Shown here: positions 8,346 to 16,487 of the stretch, one piece after another
Position numbering within the stretch: the first letter of the stretch is position 1
How the letters are laid out: the number at the start of each line of letters is the position of its first letter
NCBI RefSeq assembly: GCF_008806375.1
Contig: NZ_WAAT01000039.1
Coordinates: 1-64,000, forward strand
Reading direction: 5' to 3'
Source: Pseudotamlana haliotis
Lineage (GTDB): Bacteria; Bacteroidota; Bacteroidia; Flavobacteriales; Flavobacteriaceae
Length of the DNA: 64,000 bases
The notes under the pieces: generated by a model
What the model was told of the DNA's origin: nothing
Databases searched by the model: none
The model's input: the letters and a program-made list of their open reading frames with translations, nothing else
Program-made: the position numbers and the translations under genes

Positions 8346-8387
8346 TGTTTTCAGGTTGTTTGAGTCATGTTGGTTTACCTGAAAACA
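8346..8387. repeat. 11-bp perfect inverted repeat between lipB and the metal island
   Basis: TGTTTTCAGGT (8346-8356) and ACCTGAAAACA (8377-8387) are perfectly complementary around a 20-nt loop. No T tract follows on either strand, so it is not a standard terminator. It lies about 60-100 bp upstream of the -7 box for the 8462 gene and could be a regulator-binding palindrome or an RNA hairpin. Confidence 0.4.
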
Positions 8388-8446
8388 TCTAGCGGCTTTA
8401 ATGTTTTCTTAACACTTTTAGTGAGCAAGCTTCTATTTATATTTTC

Positions 8447-8454
8447 TAAATTTG
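8447..8454 (+). promoter_or_regulatory. -7 box directly before the 8462 gene
   Basis: TAAATTTG matches TAnnTTTG and ends only 7 nt before the ATG at 8462. If used, the transcript would be leaderless or nearly so. The -33 box is not evident. Confidence 0.4.
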
Positions 8455-8461
8455 CAGATTA

Positions 8462-8773
8462 ATGAGAACAAGTCGTATTAAAAATAATATCGCTTATTTT
8501 TTTCTTATCCTTTTTCTATCAGTGAAAATGGTAGGACTGCATGAGGTTTTTCATCATTCTGATGATGAAGATCATGCCCTTCATTGTGTGGTTTGTAACC
8601 ATGCTACGGCTTTTAATTTAACTCCAGCACTTGCTCCTGATATTCAAGAATTTTCTTTTGAAATCAAGGACTATGTTTACCAACAAGAATTAAGAAAGTA
8701 TTACAACTATAGGCATTCCAATGCCATCGATACCGACGAGCTGGTTTCTAGACCGCCGCCTTTCTTAGTATAA
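8462..8773 (+). CDS. Small exported His/Cys-rich protein, candidate metal binder
   Basis: The 103-residue product has one N-terminal hydrophobic segment (residues about 9-25, signal peptide or anchor). It is followed at once by a dense ligand cluster: His27, His31, His32, several Asp/Glu, His38, His41, Cys42, Cys45 and His47 (HEVFHHSDDEDHALHCVVCNH). The C-terminal half is polar and ends SRPPPFLV. No catalogued domain is recognised. The cluster is what a zinc- or copper-binding periplasmic protein would show. The position just upstream of a TonB-dependent receptor and two His-containing DUF4625 lipoproteins supports a role in metal handling. Function is inferred from composition and context only. 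Confidence 0.6.
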   Translation: MRTSRIKNNIAYFFLILFLSVKMVGLHEVFHHSDDEDHALHCVVCNHATAFNLTPALAPDIQEFSFEIKDYVYQQELRKYYNYRHSNAIDTDELVSRPPPFLV

Positions 8774-8999
8774 TTCCCCTTATTTATTTTAGCACTTTGC
8801 TTGAATGTGTTACCATGAAACACGTTTTTAACTATCAAAATTATTTCAAGAATCTACCTTTTTAAGGTTCTAGTTTGTTAGTTAAGCGTTGTAAATCATG
8901 TTAATACTGTTCTCGTGTAAGAGCTAAGCTTCATATTGAGGGGAAAATCACAAGTTCTATTACCAAGAACAATTTTTCAACTTTCATTAGTATTTTAAT

Positions 9000-11369
9000 A
9001 TGTTAAAAAAAACACTTAGTGTGTGGCTTTGGTTAAGCCTATGTACTATAGCGTTTGCACAAGAGTCTTTTAATATTGAAGGGACTGTGTTGGACGCTAG
9101 TAGTTTACATCCTGTAGAAGGTGCGACAATTTATGGAAAGGATATATTTTCTATTTCATCGCGCACTGGCGCGTTTACTTTAGAAAATTTAACTCCCGGA
9201 ACCTATGCGTTAACGGTTTCTAGCATGGGCTATGCTTCCGAAGAAATAAATATAGCGGTAAAACCTGAAATGCAGAAGCTAACCATCTATCTCAAAGAGT
9301 CGGCCACACATCTCGAAGAAGTTGAAATCTGCGGAAAAACGCAATTACGAGAAAATAAGGAAAAGCCCATTGTGGCTGTGGCAGTTTCAGAAGTTTTTCT
9401 AAAAGCCAATAGAGAAAATAGCTTGATGCAAACCCTAGGTAAAATTCCTGGTGTGAGTACGGTAAATATTGGGTCGGGGCAATCTAAACCTGTCATTCGT
9501 GGGTTGGGTTTTAATCGAGTTGCTGTAGTTCAAAATGGTATTAAGCACGAAGCACAGCAATGGGGGAGTGACCATGGTTTAGAAATTGACCAATACGGTA
9601 TTGAAAACATTCAAATCATTAAAGGACCAGCTTCTTTAGTTTATGGCTCAGATGCCATCGCCGGAGTGGTTGATATTCAGCCTAACAACACCCCTGAATT
9701 ACACTCTTTTAAAGGAGAGGTTAATCTATTAGGGGAGTCAAACAATGATTTATTTGGTATTTCAACAGGTATTGAAGCCAGAAAACATCATTGGTATTAT
9801 CGCGGACGTTTAACCTATCGTGATTACGCTGATTATAAAGTGCCTACAGATAAAATCACCTATGAAAACTACATTTTTGATTTGCATGACAATAATTTAA
9901 GAAACACGGCTGGTGAAGAGGCTAATGCGAGTTTTAGTTTGGGATATGAAAAAGATAATATTCAATCGGAAACCACCTTTAGTAATGTTTATGCTAAAAA
10001 CGGTTTTTTTGCCAATGCACATGGTTTGGAAGTGATTGTTTCAGATATAGATTATGACAGTTCAAGTCGGGACATTGATTTACCTTTTCATAAGGTGAAC
10101 CACTTTAAAATCACCAACAATACCTCTATAGAAAGTGGGAAGCATACGTTTTTATTCGATTTAGGTTTTCAAAATAACCAAAGAGAAGAACATTCTGAGC
10201 CTACACCGCATGGTTACATGCCAAAACCCGATAGCACGAAAGAGCGTATTTTTAATAAAAACACCTACGCTTTAAATGTTCGTGATGCTTTTAGTCCCAA
10301 TGACAAACACAATATGGTTTTTGGTGTTAATCTTGAGTATCAAGACAATAATATAGGTGGTTGGGGCTTTTTAATTCCGGAGTACAATCGGTTTACCGTA
10401 GGCGGCTTTGCTTTTGATACCTACCAGGTTAATCCAGATTTTCATATACTGGCTGGATTGCGTTACGATTACGGTGTTACAGAAACTAAGGCCTACTATG
10501 ACTGGTTTCAAACACCAAGAAATAACCCAGATGGTACGACTTCATACATATACATGCAGCGAGCGGAAAACAAAACCTTAGATTTTGGAAGTTTTAGTGC
10601 CTCCGCAGGGTTGAGTTATATTCATAACCACACCACTTATAAGCTGAACGTGGGTAAGAGTTTTAGAATGCCATTGGCTAATGAATTGGCATCAGATGGC
10701 GTAAACTATCACATGTACCGTTATGAAAAGGGGAATTTAGATTTAGATCCAGAGTCGTCATACCAATTAGATATAGATATCGACCATACTACAGAAGCTT
10801 TTAGTGTAGGTGTGAGTCCGTTTGTAAACTATTTTGAAAACTTTATTTACTTAAATCCAACTTCAAATTACTACGAAACCTTGCAGATTTATGAGTACAC
10901 GCAAAGTCAAGTGTTTCGGGTAGGTGGAGAAGTGCGAGCAAGTACAACGCTTTTCAATAATTTACATTTAGACGCTTCCGCGGAATACGTGTATTCTAGA
11001 CAAACAAGTGGCCCCAAAGAAGGTTTTACCATTCCGTTTTCACCGCCTTTAGTTGGGTTGGTTTCTGCAAGATATCAGTTTAAAAATCTGTTGTTTTTTG
11101 ACAAGCCACAGTTTATCGCTGAATATAAAATAGCCGCTGCCCAAGATGAAATTGTTCCGCCAGAAGAAGTGACTGATGGTTACCAGGTATTTAACCTATC
11201 GTATTTGTCAGAGATAGACCTTTTCAATAACGATTTGCCTGTAGAATTACGTATTAAACTCAACAATGTATTCAATACCAAATATTTTGATCATACTAGT
11301 TTCTATCGTTTGATAGACGTACCCGAAGCCGGTAGAAACCTATCATTATCAATAACATTACCCTTTTAA
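9000..11369 (+). CDS. TonB-dependent receptor, candidate metal transporter
   Basis: This 789-residue outer-membrane receptor has a signal peptide (1-20, ending IAFA). A carboxypeptidase-regulatory-like domain follows (about 24-100; NIEGTVLDASSLHPVEGATI, LTVSSMGY). The plug domain (about 115-225) has LGKIPGVSTVNIG, PVIRGLGFNRVAVVQNGI and IQIIKGPASLVYGSDAIAGVV. The beta-barrel ends with the C-terminal SLSITLPF, a terminal Phe as expected for BAM-dependent assembly. The plug loop includes a QQWGSDHGLEIDQY stretch seen in receptors of the ZnuD-like/metal class. It takes up a ligand across the outer membrane using TonB-ExbBD energy. Nearby His-rich genes suggest zinc or copper; this is not proven. 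A DUF4625 lipoprotein gene follows after 49 bp. Confidence 0.85.
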   Translation: MLKKTLSVWLWLSLCTIAFAQESFNIEGTVLDASSLHPVEGATIYGKDIFSISSRTGAFTLENLTPGTYALTVSSMGYASEEINIAVKPEMQKLTIYLKESATHLEEVEICGKTQLRENKEKPIVAVAVSEVFLKANRENSLMQTLGKIPGVSTVNIGSGQSKPVIRGLGFNRVAVVQNGIKHEAQQWGSDHGLEIDQYGIENIQIIKGPASLVYGSDAIAGVVDIQPNNTPELHSFKGEVNLLGESNNDLFGISTGIEARKHHWYYRGRLTYRDYADYKVPTDKITYENYIFDLHDNNLRNTAGEEANASFSLGYEKDNIQSETTFSNVYAKNGFFANAHGLEVIVSDIDYDSSSRDIDLPFHKVNHFKITNNTSIESGKHTFLFDLGFQNNQREEHSEPTPHGYMPKPDSTKERIFNKNTYALNVRDAFSPNDKHNMVFGVNLEYQDNNIGGWGFLIPEYNRFTVGGFAFDTYQVNPDFHILAGLRYDYGVTETKAYYDWFQTPRNNPDGTTSYIYMQRAENKTLDFGSFSASAGLSYIHNHTTYKLNVGKSFRMPLANELASDGVNYHMYRYEKGNLDLDPESSYQLDIDIDHTTEAFSVGVSPFVNYFENFIYLNPTSNYYETLQIYEYTQSQVFRVGGEVRASTTLFNNLHLDASAEYVYSRQTSGPKEGFTIPFSPPLVGLVSARYQFKNLLFFDKPQFIAEYKIAAAQDEIVPPEEVTDGYQVFNLSYLSEIDLFNNDLPVELRIKLNNVFNTKYFDHTSFYRLIDVPEAGRNLSLSITLPF

Positions 11370-11418
11370 ATTTTAAATCAAACAAGCAATTAATTAATAA
11401 TTTATCAAAACAAAAATT

Positions 11419-11877
11419 ATGAAAACAAACATTAAACTTTTAGCACTGTTCCTTTCTTTAGGGATCTTTTTTCAATCTTGTAGTAGTGATGATGATGGTG
11501 GTGGAACCATTGATGCGCCTGTCATTACCGATTTTGAATACGGTGAAGGCGATGCGCACTCTACCGAACCAGTAGCTTACAAAGGATCAGATTTACATAT
11601 AGAAGCTGAAATCTATGCTGAAGGTGTAATTAGTAGCATTACCCTTGAAATTCATTCGCATGATTTAGTTCCAGCTGATGATGAAGTTGATTGGGATTTT
11701 GAACAAGTTTATGATGGTTCAAAATACCAAGTGATCAACGCTGAATTTCATGAGCATATTGATATTCCTTCTAATGTTCCATCCGGAGAATACCATGTAG
11801 AACTTATCGTAACTGATGAACTTGGGAATACAACTGTTGCTGAAGGGCATTTGGAGATTTTAGATCCAATTATTTAA
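11419..11877 (+). CDS. DUF4625 family surface lipoprotein
   Basis: The 152-residue lipoprotein precursor has a lipobox at FFQSC, with the lipidated Cys21 followed by SSDDDGGG. This acidic stretch resembles the lipoprotein export signal that sends Bacteroidota lipoproteins to the cell surface. The body is an immunoglobulin-like beta domain of the DUF4625 type: PVITDFEYGEGDAH near the start, ITLEIHSHD in the middle, then FHEHIDIP, GEYHVELIVTDELGNTT and the terminal GHLEI strand. His residues recur (HSHD, FHEH). It follows a TonB-dependent receptor at 49 bp and is paralogous to the next gene. Likely an accessory ligand-binding protein for the receptor. Confidence 0.8.
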   Translation: MKTNIKLLALFLSLGIFFQSCSSDDDGGGTIDAPVITDFEYGEGDAHSTEPVAYKGSDLHIEAEIYAEGVISSITLEIHSHDLVPADDEVDWDFEQVYDGSKYQVINAEFHEHIDIPSNVPSGEYHVELIVTDELGNTTVAEGHLEILDPII

Positions 11878-11917
11878 GCATATTAGGAATTAATTTTCTA
11901 CCAAAAAAATAAATACG

Positions 11918-12013
11918 GGCTGTCAGAACAGTTAAACTCACTGTCAACTTGATTTAGATTATCATAATGAGTTCTCAAAGACGAATTTGATTGCTTCTCA
12001 GACAGCCTTTTTA
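11918..12013 (+). terminator. Long-range GGCTGTC...GACAGCC-T5 inverted repeat
   Basis: GGCTGTCAGA at 11918-11927 pairs, with one mismatch, with TCAGACAGCC at 11998-12007, followed by TTTTTATATC. The 70-nt interior contains a small ACAGT/ACTGT hairpin. It lies between the two DUF4625 genes. It may be a large-loop terminator or an interspersed palindromic element; similar CTGTC-type palindromes are common in flavobacterial intergenic DNA. Confidence 0.4.
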
Positions 12014-12025
12014 TATCTTTATAAA

Positions 12026-12505
12026 ATGAAACAGCTCTCAAAATTTAGTGCCGCCCTAATATTATTACTCTTTTTAGCCTCATGTTCTAGTGACGATGGC
12101 GCAGATAAAGATGAAGAAAAACCAACAATTACCATAAATTATGACGATGGTTTTCCGCAGGCCTGCGAAGCACTTAAAAGAGGAGAGACTTATAACTTTA
12201 GAGCTTTGGTTACCGATAATCAAGCCTTAGCGTCCTACAGTTTGAATATTCATAACAATTTTGATCACCATACTCATGATGACCAAGAGGGAGATTGTAG
12301 TTTAGAGCCCGTTAAAGAACCTGTTAATCCTTTGTTAGTTGTAGATAATTATGCCATTGATGGTGCACCAGATTCTTATGAAATAAATATCGCCATTACT
12401 ATTCCAAATGATGTTGATACAGGTGATTACCACTGTGCCTATTCGGTAACCGATGAAACCGGTTGGCAATCTAGAACTTCTGTTGATATAAAGATTGTTG
12501 ATTAG
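12026..12505 (+). CDS. DUF4625 family lipoprotein, His-rich
   Basis: The 159-residue lipoprotein starts MKQLSKFSAA with lipobox LASC (Cys20) and an acidic SSDDGADKDEEK tail typical of surface-exposed lipoproteins. The ATG at 12026 is preferred; an upstream in-frame TTG would add 13 residues in front of the signal peptide. The fold resembles the previous gene (NYNFRALVTDNQALASYSLNIHNN-like strands; GDYHCAYSVTDETGWQS near the end). It carries a distinctive ligand cluster NFDHHTHDDQEGDC (residues about 78-91) and Cys47. The cluster suggests Zn or Cu binding. It sits between two TonB-dependent receptors. Confidence 0.8.
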   Translation: MKQLSKFSAALILLLFLASCSSDDGADKDEEKPTITINYDDGFPQACEALKRGETYNFRALVTDNQALASYSLNIHNNFDHHTHDDQEGDCSLEPVKEPVNPLLVVDNYAIDGAPDSYEINIAITIPNDVDTGDYHCAYSVTDETGWQSRTSVDIKIVD

Positions 12506-12556
12506 AAATTGAAGAATAAGGAGTGTCATTTTTATATTTAAAGCTAGTTTTGAACT

Positions 12557-14872
12557 ATGGTTTTAAGACCGACTTTAAATATAAATTTACTTCTTCTAAA
12601 AGCAACCTTGTTATTTTGGCTGGTAACCTGTTGTTATACCTTATCAGCACAAACCGTTAGAGGCTATGTTGAAAATCAACAAGGTCTTGGTGTTGCTGAG
12701 GTTAGTTTGCTGCTAGATTCAACGCTAATCGCAAAAACGGATATATTAGGAGTATTTAGGCTTCCTGATAGTTTAATAGCTCCAATACAGCTTGTTCTGA
12801 AACACCCAAACTACGAAACGAAGACCGTTCGTTTAAGTACACGCCATACGATAATTCAGTTACTCCCTTTAGAAAATAGACAGCAACTTAATACTGTAGT
12901 AATTTCTTCAATTTTCCAAAAGGAAAGTCAGGTTATCATTCCTACCACCAAAATCAGTTCAAAAAAGATCGAAGCCTATAGCCCGGTTAACCTTGTTTCT
13001 GCGCTTAATGAAATACCAGGTGTTTATATACAAAGTGGCGCTTTAAATACCAATAGAATGGTAATCAGGGGTGTGGGGTCTAGAACCCTTTATGGCACCA
13101 ATAAAATTCGAGCATATTTTAACGGTATTCCCATAACCAATGGTGCCGGAGAAACATCCATCGATGCTTTTGACCCTGAAGATATTGCCAATATCGAGGT
13201 GGTAAAAGGGCCTAAAGCAACCCCTTACGGAAGTAATTTGGGTGGGACTTTAATGCTAAATACCAAACAAGCCACCGTAGGAGAAACACACTTTTCTAAC
13301 AATTTTACCATGGGAAGTTTTGGTTTACTTAAAAATAGAATCACTTTTGGTACAGCTGAAGAAAAATTCAATTTGCACCTTAATTATGATCATTTAGAAT
13401 CTGATGGGTTTCGTGACAACAGTGCTTACCGAAGAAATGCGGTGCTTTTAAATACTAATTACAAGTTTAATGAGAAAAATGAGTTGGGCTTACTTATAAA
13501 CTACACCAATTATTTTGCACAAATCGCCAGTTCTATAAGTCAATCAGATTTTGAAGAAGATCCTTCACAAGCAGCATACACCTGGGAAGCCGCGCAAGGC
13601 TATGAAGACAATGACCAAATTTTAATAGGTTTAAATTACACCCATCGATTTACCAACCGCTTTAGCAATACGACTTCGGTGTTTTATTCTTATCTCGATC
13701 ATTATGAACCGCGACCATTTAATATTTTAGATGAATATACCAATGGATATGGTGCACGTACACTTTTTGTTCAGGATTTTGAATTTCTAGATGACACCTC
13801 AAGTTTAAGTTTTGGTGCCGAATTATACGCCGATGAGTACCGTTGGAAAACACTTGAAAACCTATATGAATTGCAGCCTGGAAACGGTAGTGTAGAAGGC
13901 GATTTACTAAGTGATAATTTAGAAAAACGTCATAGCCTCAATCTTTTTGCTACAACAACTTTAGTGCTTACAGAAGCTCTAAAAGTACAGTTGGGTCTTA
14001 ATATGAATAAAACCAGCTTTTCGTTTTTAGATTATTATCATGTGGCTGAAGACAATGCTTCCGCTGATCGCGATTTTGACCCTATTTTGGCCCCAAATGT
14101 GAATGTTTTATATCAATTTACACCAAATTTAGAGGTTTATGCGAATTTTAGTGGTGGTTATAATTTTCCTTCAATAGAAGAAACCTTAACCCCAGAAGGG
14201 CTTATTAATCCTGATTTAGGACCAGAAACAGGCTATAATTATGAACTGGGTAGTGAACTTTATATTTTTCAGAAGCGTTTACGTATGCAAGTTTCAGCCT
14301 ATCTGCTTGATATTGATAATTTATTAGTAGCTAATCGCGTAGGTGAAGACCAATACATCGGAAGAAACGCTGGAAAAACAGAACATAAAGGGGTGGAGTT
14401 TTCCATGTCATATACTCAAGAGTTTAATAACAATTTAATGCTTCAGCCTTATCTGAATGCTGAAATAACAGATCACAGATTTATAGATTTTGTTGATGGT
14501 AACTCAAATTATTCTGGTAATGAACTTACCGGTGTGCCTGATCATAAAGTCAATGGCGGGCTCCAATTCGGCTTAAATCATGTCAGCTTTGATACCAATA
14601 TGTTATACGTTGGAGATATGCCCATGAACGATGCAAACACTTTGTATTCTGATCCTTATACCGTTTTTAATGTGAAATTCGCTTATAAAAACAAACTCTC
14701 AGAGCGTTTTAATGTTGAGGTGAATGCTGGTATCAATAATTTCACTGATGAAACTTACGCGGCTTCAATTTTAATAAACGCCGTTGGTTTTGGTGATTCA
14801 GAACCACGTTACTATTATCCGGGTGCACCACGTAATTGGTTTGGTGGGATTAAAATTCGATATGAATTATAA
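12557..14872 (+). CDS. TonB-dependent receptor (FecA-like)
   Basis: This 771-residue outer-membrane receptor has a signal sequence (about 1-31, ending LSAQ). A carboxypeptidase-regulatory-like domain (about 33-105; VRGYVENQQGLGVAEVSLLL) and a plug domain (about 110-230) follow, the latter with VSALNEIPGVYIQSGALNTN, RMVIRGVGSRTLYGT and IEVVKGPKATPYGSNLGGTL. The beta-barrel ends GGIKIRYEL. The plug resembles siderophore/FecA-type receptors more than the receptor at 9000. It starts 51 bp after the second DUF4625 gene and is probably the last gene of the same island. The substrate is unknown; a metal or metal-chelate is the best guess from context. Confidence 0.85.
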   Translation: MVLRPTLNINLLLLKATLLFWLVTCCYTLSAQTVRGYVENQQGLGVAEVSLLLDSTLIAKTDILGVFRLPDSLIAPIQLVLKHPNYETKTVRLSTRHTIIQLLPLENRQQLNTVVISSIFQKESQVIIPTTKISSKKIEAYSPVNLVSALNEIPGVYIQSGALNTNRMVIRGVGSRTLYGTNKIRAYFNGIPITNGAGETSIDAFDPEDIANIEVVKGPKATPYGSNLGGTLMLNTKQATVGETHFSNNFTMGSFGLLKNRITFGTAEEKFNLHLNYDHLESDGFRDNSAYRRNAVLLNTNYKFNEKNELGLLINYTNYFAQIASSISQSDFEEDPSQAAYTWEAAQGYEDNDQILIGLNYTHRFTNRFSNTTSVFYSYLDHYEPRPFNILDEYTNGYGARTLFVQDFEFLDDTSSLSFGAELYADEYRWKTLENLYELQPGNGSVEGDLLSDNLEKRHSLNLFATTTLVLTEALKVQLGLNMNKTSFSFLDYYHVAEDNASADRDFDPILAPNVNVLYQFTPNLEVYANFSGGYNFPSIEETLTPEGLINPDLGPETGYNYELGSELYIFQKRLRMQVSAYLLDIDNLLVANRVGEDQYIGRNAGKTEHKGVEFSMSYTQEFNNNLMLQPYLNAEITDHRFIDFVDGNSNYSGNELTGVPDHKVNGGLQFGLNHVSFDTNMLYVGDMPMNDANTLYSDPYTVFNVKFAYKNKLSERFNVEVNAGINNFTDETYAASILINAVGFGDSEPRYYYPGAPRNWFGGIKIRYEL

Positions 14873-15078
14873 GACTAGTATAATTCAGGTTTTAAATAGT
14901 TTTAGAGTGCTGATTTCAGGTGTTTAATAGGGTTTGTGTTGGGTGTTCTAAAAAGTATTGACTCTTTCCCAAAAATATCAAGAATCCCTATAATATGTAT
15001 AGAGCTAACACTTTGTGTGTTACGGAACCTATTTCTTCCTAAAAGCTTTTAGTTTAGTATTAAACTAAAACATATACT

Positions 15079-15381
15079 ATGCAAATTATATTTGAATATC
15101 ATGATGTAGATACTAGCAATGCTCTAGAAGCTTTTGCTAAAGAGAAGCTAGAAAAATTAGGCGAGAAATACGATATGATTATTCGTGCCGATGTTTTTAT
15201 TAAAACTGAAAATACAACTTCAGACGAAATTGGGAAAATCTGTAATATTAGATTAAGTCTTCCAGGTCCACGTTTATTTGCAGAGGCCAGTCATGACGAC
15301 TTTAGAAACGCTGTTTCAGAATCTATAAATGAATTAGAGCGTCAATTACGCAAGCGGAAAGAAAAGATGAAAACCTATTAA
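15079..15381 (+). CDS. HPF/RaiA-family ribosome-associated protein (paralogue 1)
   Basis: The 100-residue protein belongs to the short hibernation-promoting-factor/RaiA family: MQIIFEYHDVDTSNALEAFAK at the N-terminus, then KLEKLGEKYD, ADVFIKTE, CNIRLSLPGPRLFAEASHDD and a basic ELERQLRKRKEKMKTY tail. Family members bind the 30S decoding region and silence ribosomes in stationary phase or stress. A second paralogue lies at 49927 beside the tRNA-tuf cluster. This copy is more acidic, has the LPGPRLFAEA variant, and forms a two-gene unit with the small membrane protein 21 bp downstream. It may be the stress-specific member. Confidence 0.85.
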   Translation: MQIIFEYHDVDTSNALEAFAKEKLEKLGEKYDMIIRADVFIKTENTTSDEIGKICNIRLSLPGPRLFAEASHDDFRNAVSESINELERQLRKRKEKMKTY

Positions 15382-15402
15382 TAAACTTAAATCAAAAACA
15401 AT

Positions 15403-15585
15403 ATGAAATCAAATAAAGTATTAGGACTCGCCAAGTTGGCGACCTCAGGAAGAAAAACAAAAATTTTTTTAACAGCAGTTCAATTAGGCCTATTGACTTA
15501 CTATTATTTTCAAAGTAAAAAAGAAAAGTCCGAAGATTCTCAGGATAGAGAAGTTGCAGGCCATAGTGCAAAGGTATACGGTTAA
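15403..15585 (+). CDS. Small single-pass membrane protein
   Basis: This is a 60-residue hypothetical protein. A basic N-terminus (KLATSGRKTK) leads into one hydrophobic segment (IFLTAVQLGLLTYYYF, about residues 21-36) and a charged tail (SKKEKSEDSQDREVAGHSAK). It is 21 bp downstream of an HPF paralogue and followed by a strong terminator, so the two genes form a transcription unit. I do not recognise a family. Function is unknown; association with stress-time membrane physiology is only a guess from the neighbour. Confidence 0.55.
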   Translation: MKSNKVLGLAKLATSGRKTKIFLTAVQLGLLTYYYFQSKKEKSEDSQDREVAGHSAKVYG

Positions 15586-15612
15586 AAAAAACGTACCTAA
15601 TCTAAAATATAG

Positions 15613-15672
15613 AAGCTTTCTAAAAACGAACACTTAGTCATGTCGTGTTCATTTTTAGAAAGCTTTTTTTAT
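15613..15672 (+). terminator. Intrinsic terminator of the HPF paralogue operon
   Basis: A 21-bp stem with one C-A mismatch (15613-15633 with 15645-15665) has an 11-nt loop and is followed by a T tract (TTTTTT, 15664-15670). It ends the 15079-15585 transcription unit. Confidence 0.85.
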
Positions 15673-15716
15673 ACTGTTGTGGTGACACCAGCGTAGTATG
15701 AAGGAGTACTTGATTC

Positions 15717-15753
15717 AAAATAAAAGCCCTGAAAACGTTTGTTTTCAGGGCTT
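15717..15753 (-). terminator. Intrinsic terminator of ssrA
   Basis: On the minus strand, AAGCCCTGAAAAC / GTTTTCAGGGCTT form a perfect 13-bp stem (724-736 with 741-753 of the 15 kb block) with a 4-nt loop. It is followed by TTTATTTT. It begins 5 nt after the tmRNA 3' end. Confidence 0.9.
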
Positions 15754-15757
15754 AATG

Positions 15758-16149
15758 TGGAGTCGGAGAGAATCGAACTCTCGTCCAAACAAGTAACCAA
15801 AGGGCTTTCTACACGTTTATTCTTTTCTTGGGTTTTCGATTATAAGCTGGTTAAAGACAACCTATTTATAACTTATCTTCTTTAGTTTCGAAAGCAAATC
15901 GAAGCGCTTCACTTTCTATATTGACATTTACGATGCCTCAAAATGGAACGCCGTCAATCAAGGCTTTCCGGAGACATAAAGCTTGTACACCTTGTGTACC
16001 TAGGCTAATTCTACTATAATTCGAATTATGCAGCTAAAGCGTAGTTATTCTCGCCGTTTAAAAGTTGGTCTAGCCTTTTACGTGTTTCAATGCCATTACA
16101 CGACGTGCTTACCGTTCAATTAATCTCGCTGTCAAAACCAGTCGACCCC
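15758..16149 (-). ncRNA. ssrA: Transfer-messenger RNA (tmRNA)
   Basis: tmRNA rescues stalled ribosomes with SmpB. On the minus strand the 5' end GGGGTCGACTGG pairs with the 3' CGACTCC to form the 7-bp acceptor stem (one G-U); the discriminator is A at 15758 and CCA is not encoded. The 3' TPsiC arm reads GAGAG-TTCGATT-CTCTC. The tag frame on the minus strand (16055 down to 16026) reads GGC GAG AAT AAC TAC GCT TTA GCT GCA TAA, giving GENNYALAA then stop, the Bacteroidota-type tag. The length of about 392 nt is normal. A strong hairpin terminator follows. Confidence 0.95.
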
Positions 16150-16180
16150 ATTATATTGAAATAGTAATTTTTATTTTGGC

Positions 16181-16262
16181 GCCTGCCTGCCGAAAGGCAG
16201 GTTTCCCTTCCCGACAACTATTGGGAGGAAAAAGGATGCCGCTGCAATCCTTAACGCGGGCG
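16181..16262 (+). repeat. Interspersed intergenic repeat, copy 2, with CCTGCC-GAAA-GGCAGG hairpin
   Basis: A CCTGCC/GGCAGG hairpin with a GAAA loop (16186-16201) leads into TTTCCCTTCCCGACAACTAT, then the arm AAAAAGGATGCCGCTGCAATC with CTTAACGCG. The latter arm matches copy 1 (6108-6133) and, reversed, copy 3 (18649-18671). It sits between the tmRNA 5' end and the 16488 gene. The rest of the 16150-16487 gap shows no ORF; the ssrA promoter should lie in its left part, but no clear boxes are seen. Confidence 0.6.
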
Positions 16263-16487
16263 GCAAAGTTATTAAAAAACTTCTTACTGCCATTAAAAAC
16301 CATTACTAATTGTTCAAAAGCTATGCCAAATTAGCGGTTGTCAGGTTGAAATGAGGAGTCTTGTTGATGTTTAGCTTTGAATAAATAAAAAAAACCAGCT
16401 TAACATTGTAAACCACATCAGTATATAAATGAGTAAATTAGTAGAAGTCTAACATACGATCTAAAGTATTTTTTAAACAAGATTTTT

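Noticed and set aside
11987-12025. Upstream in-frame TTG start for the second DUF4625 lipoprotein
   Set aside because: It would put 13 non-signal residues before a proper lipoprotein signal peptide that starts at ATG 12026.
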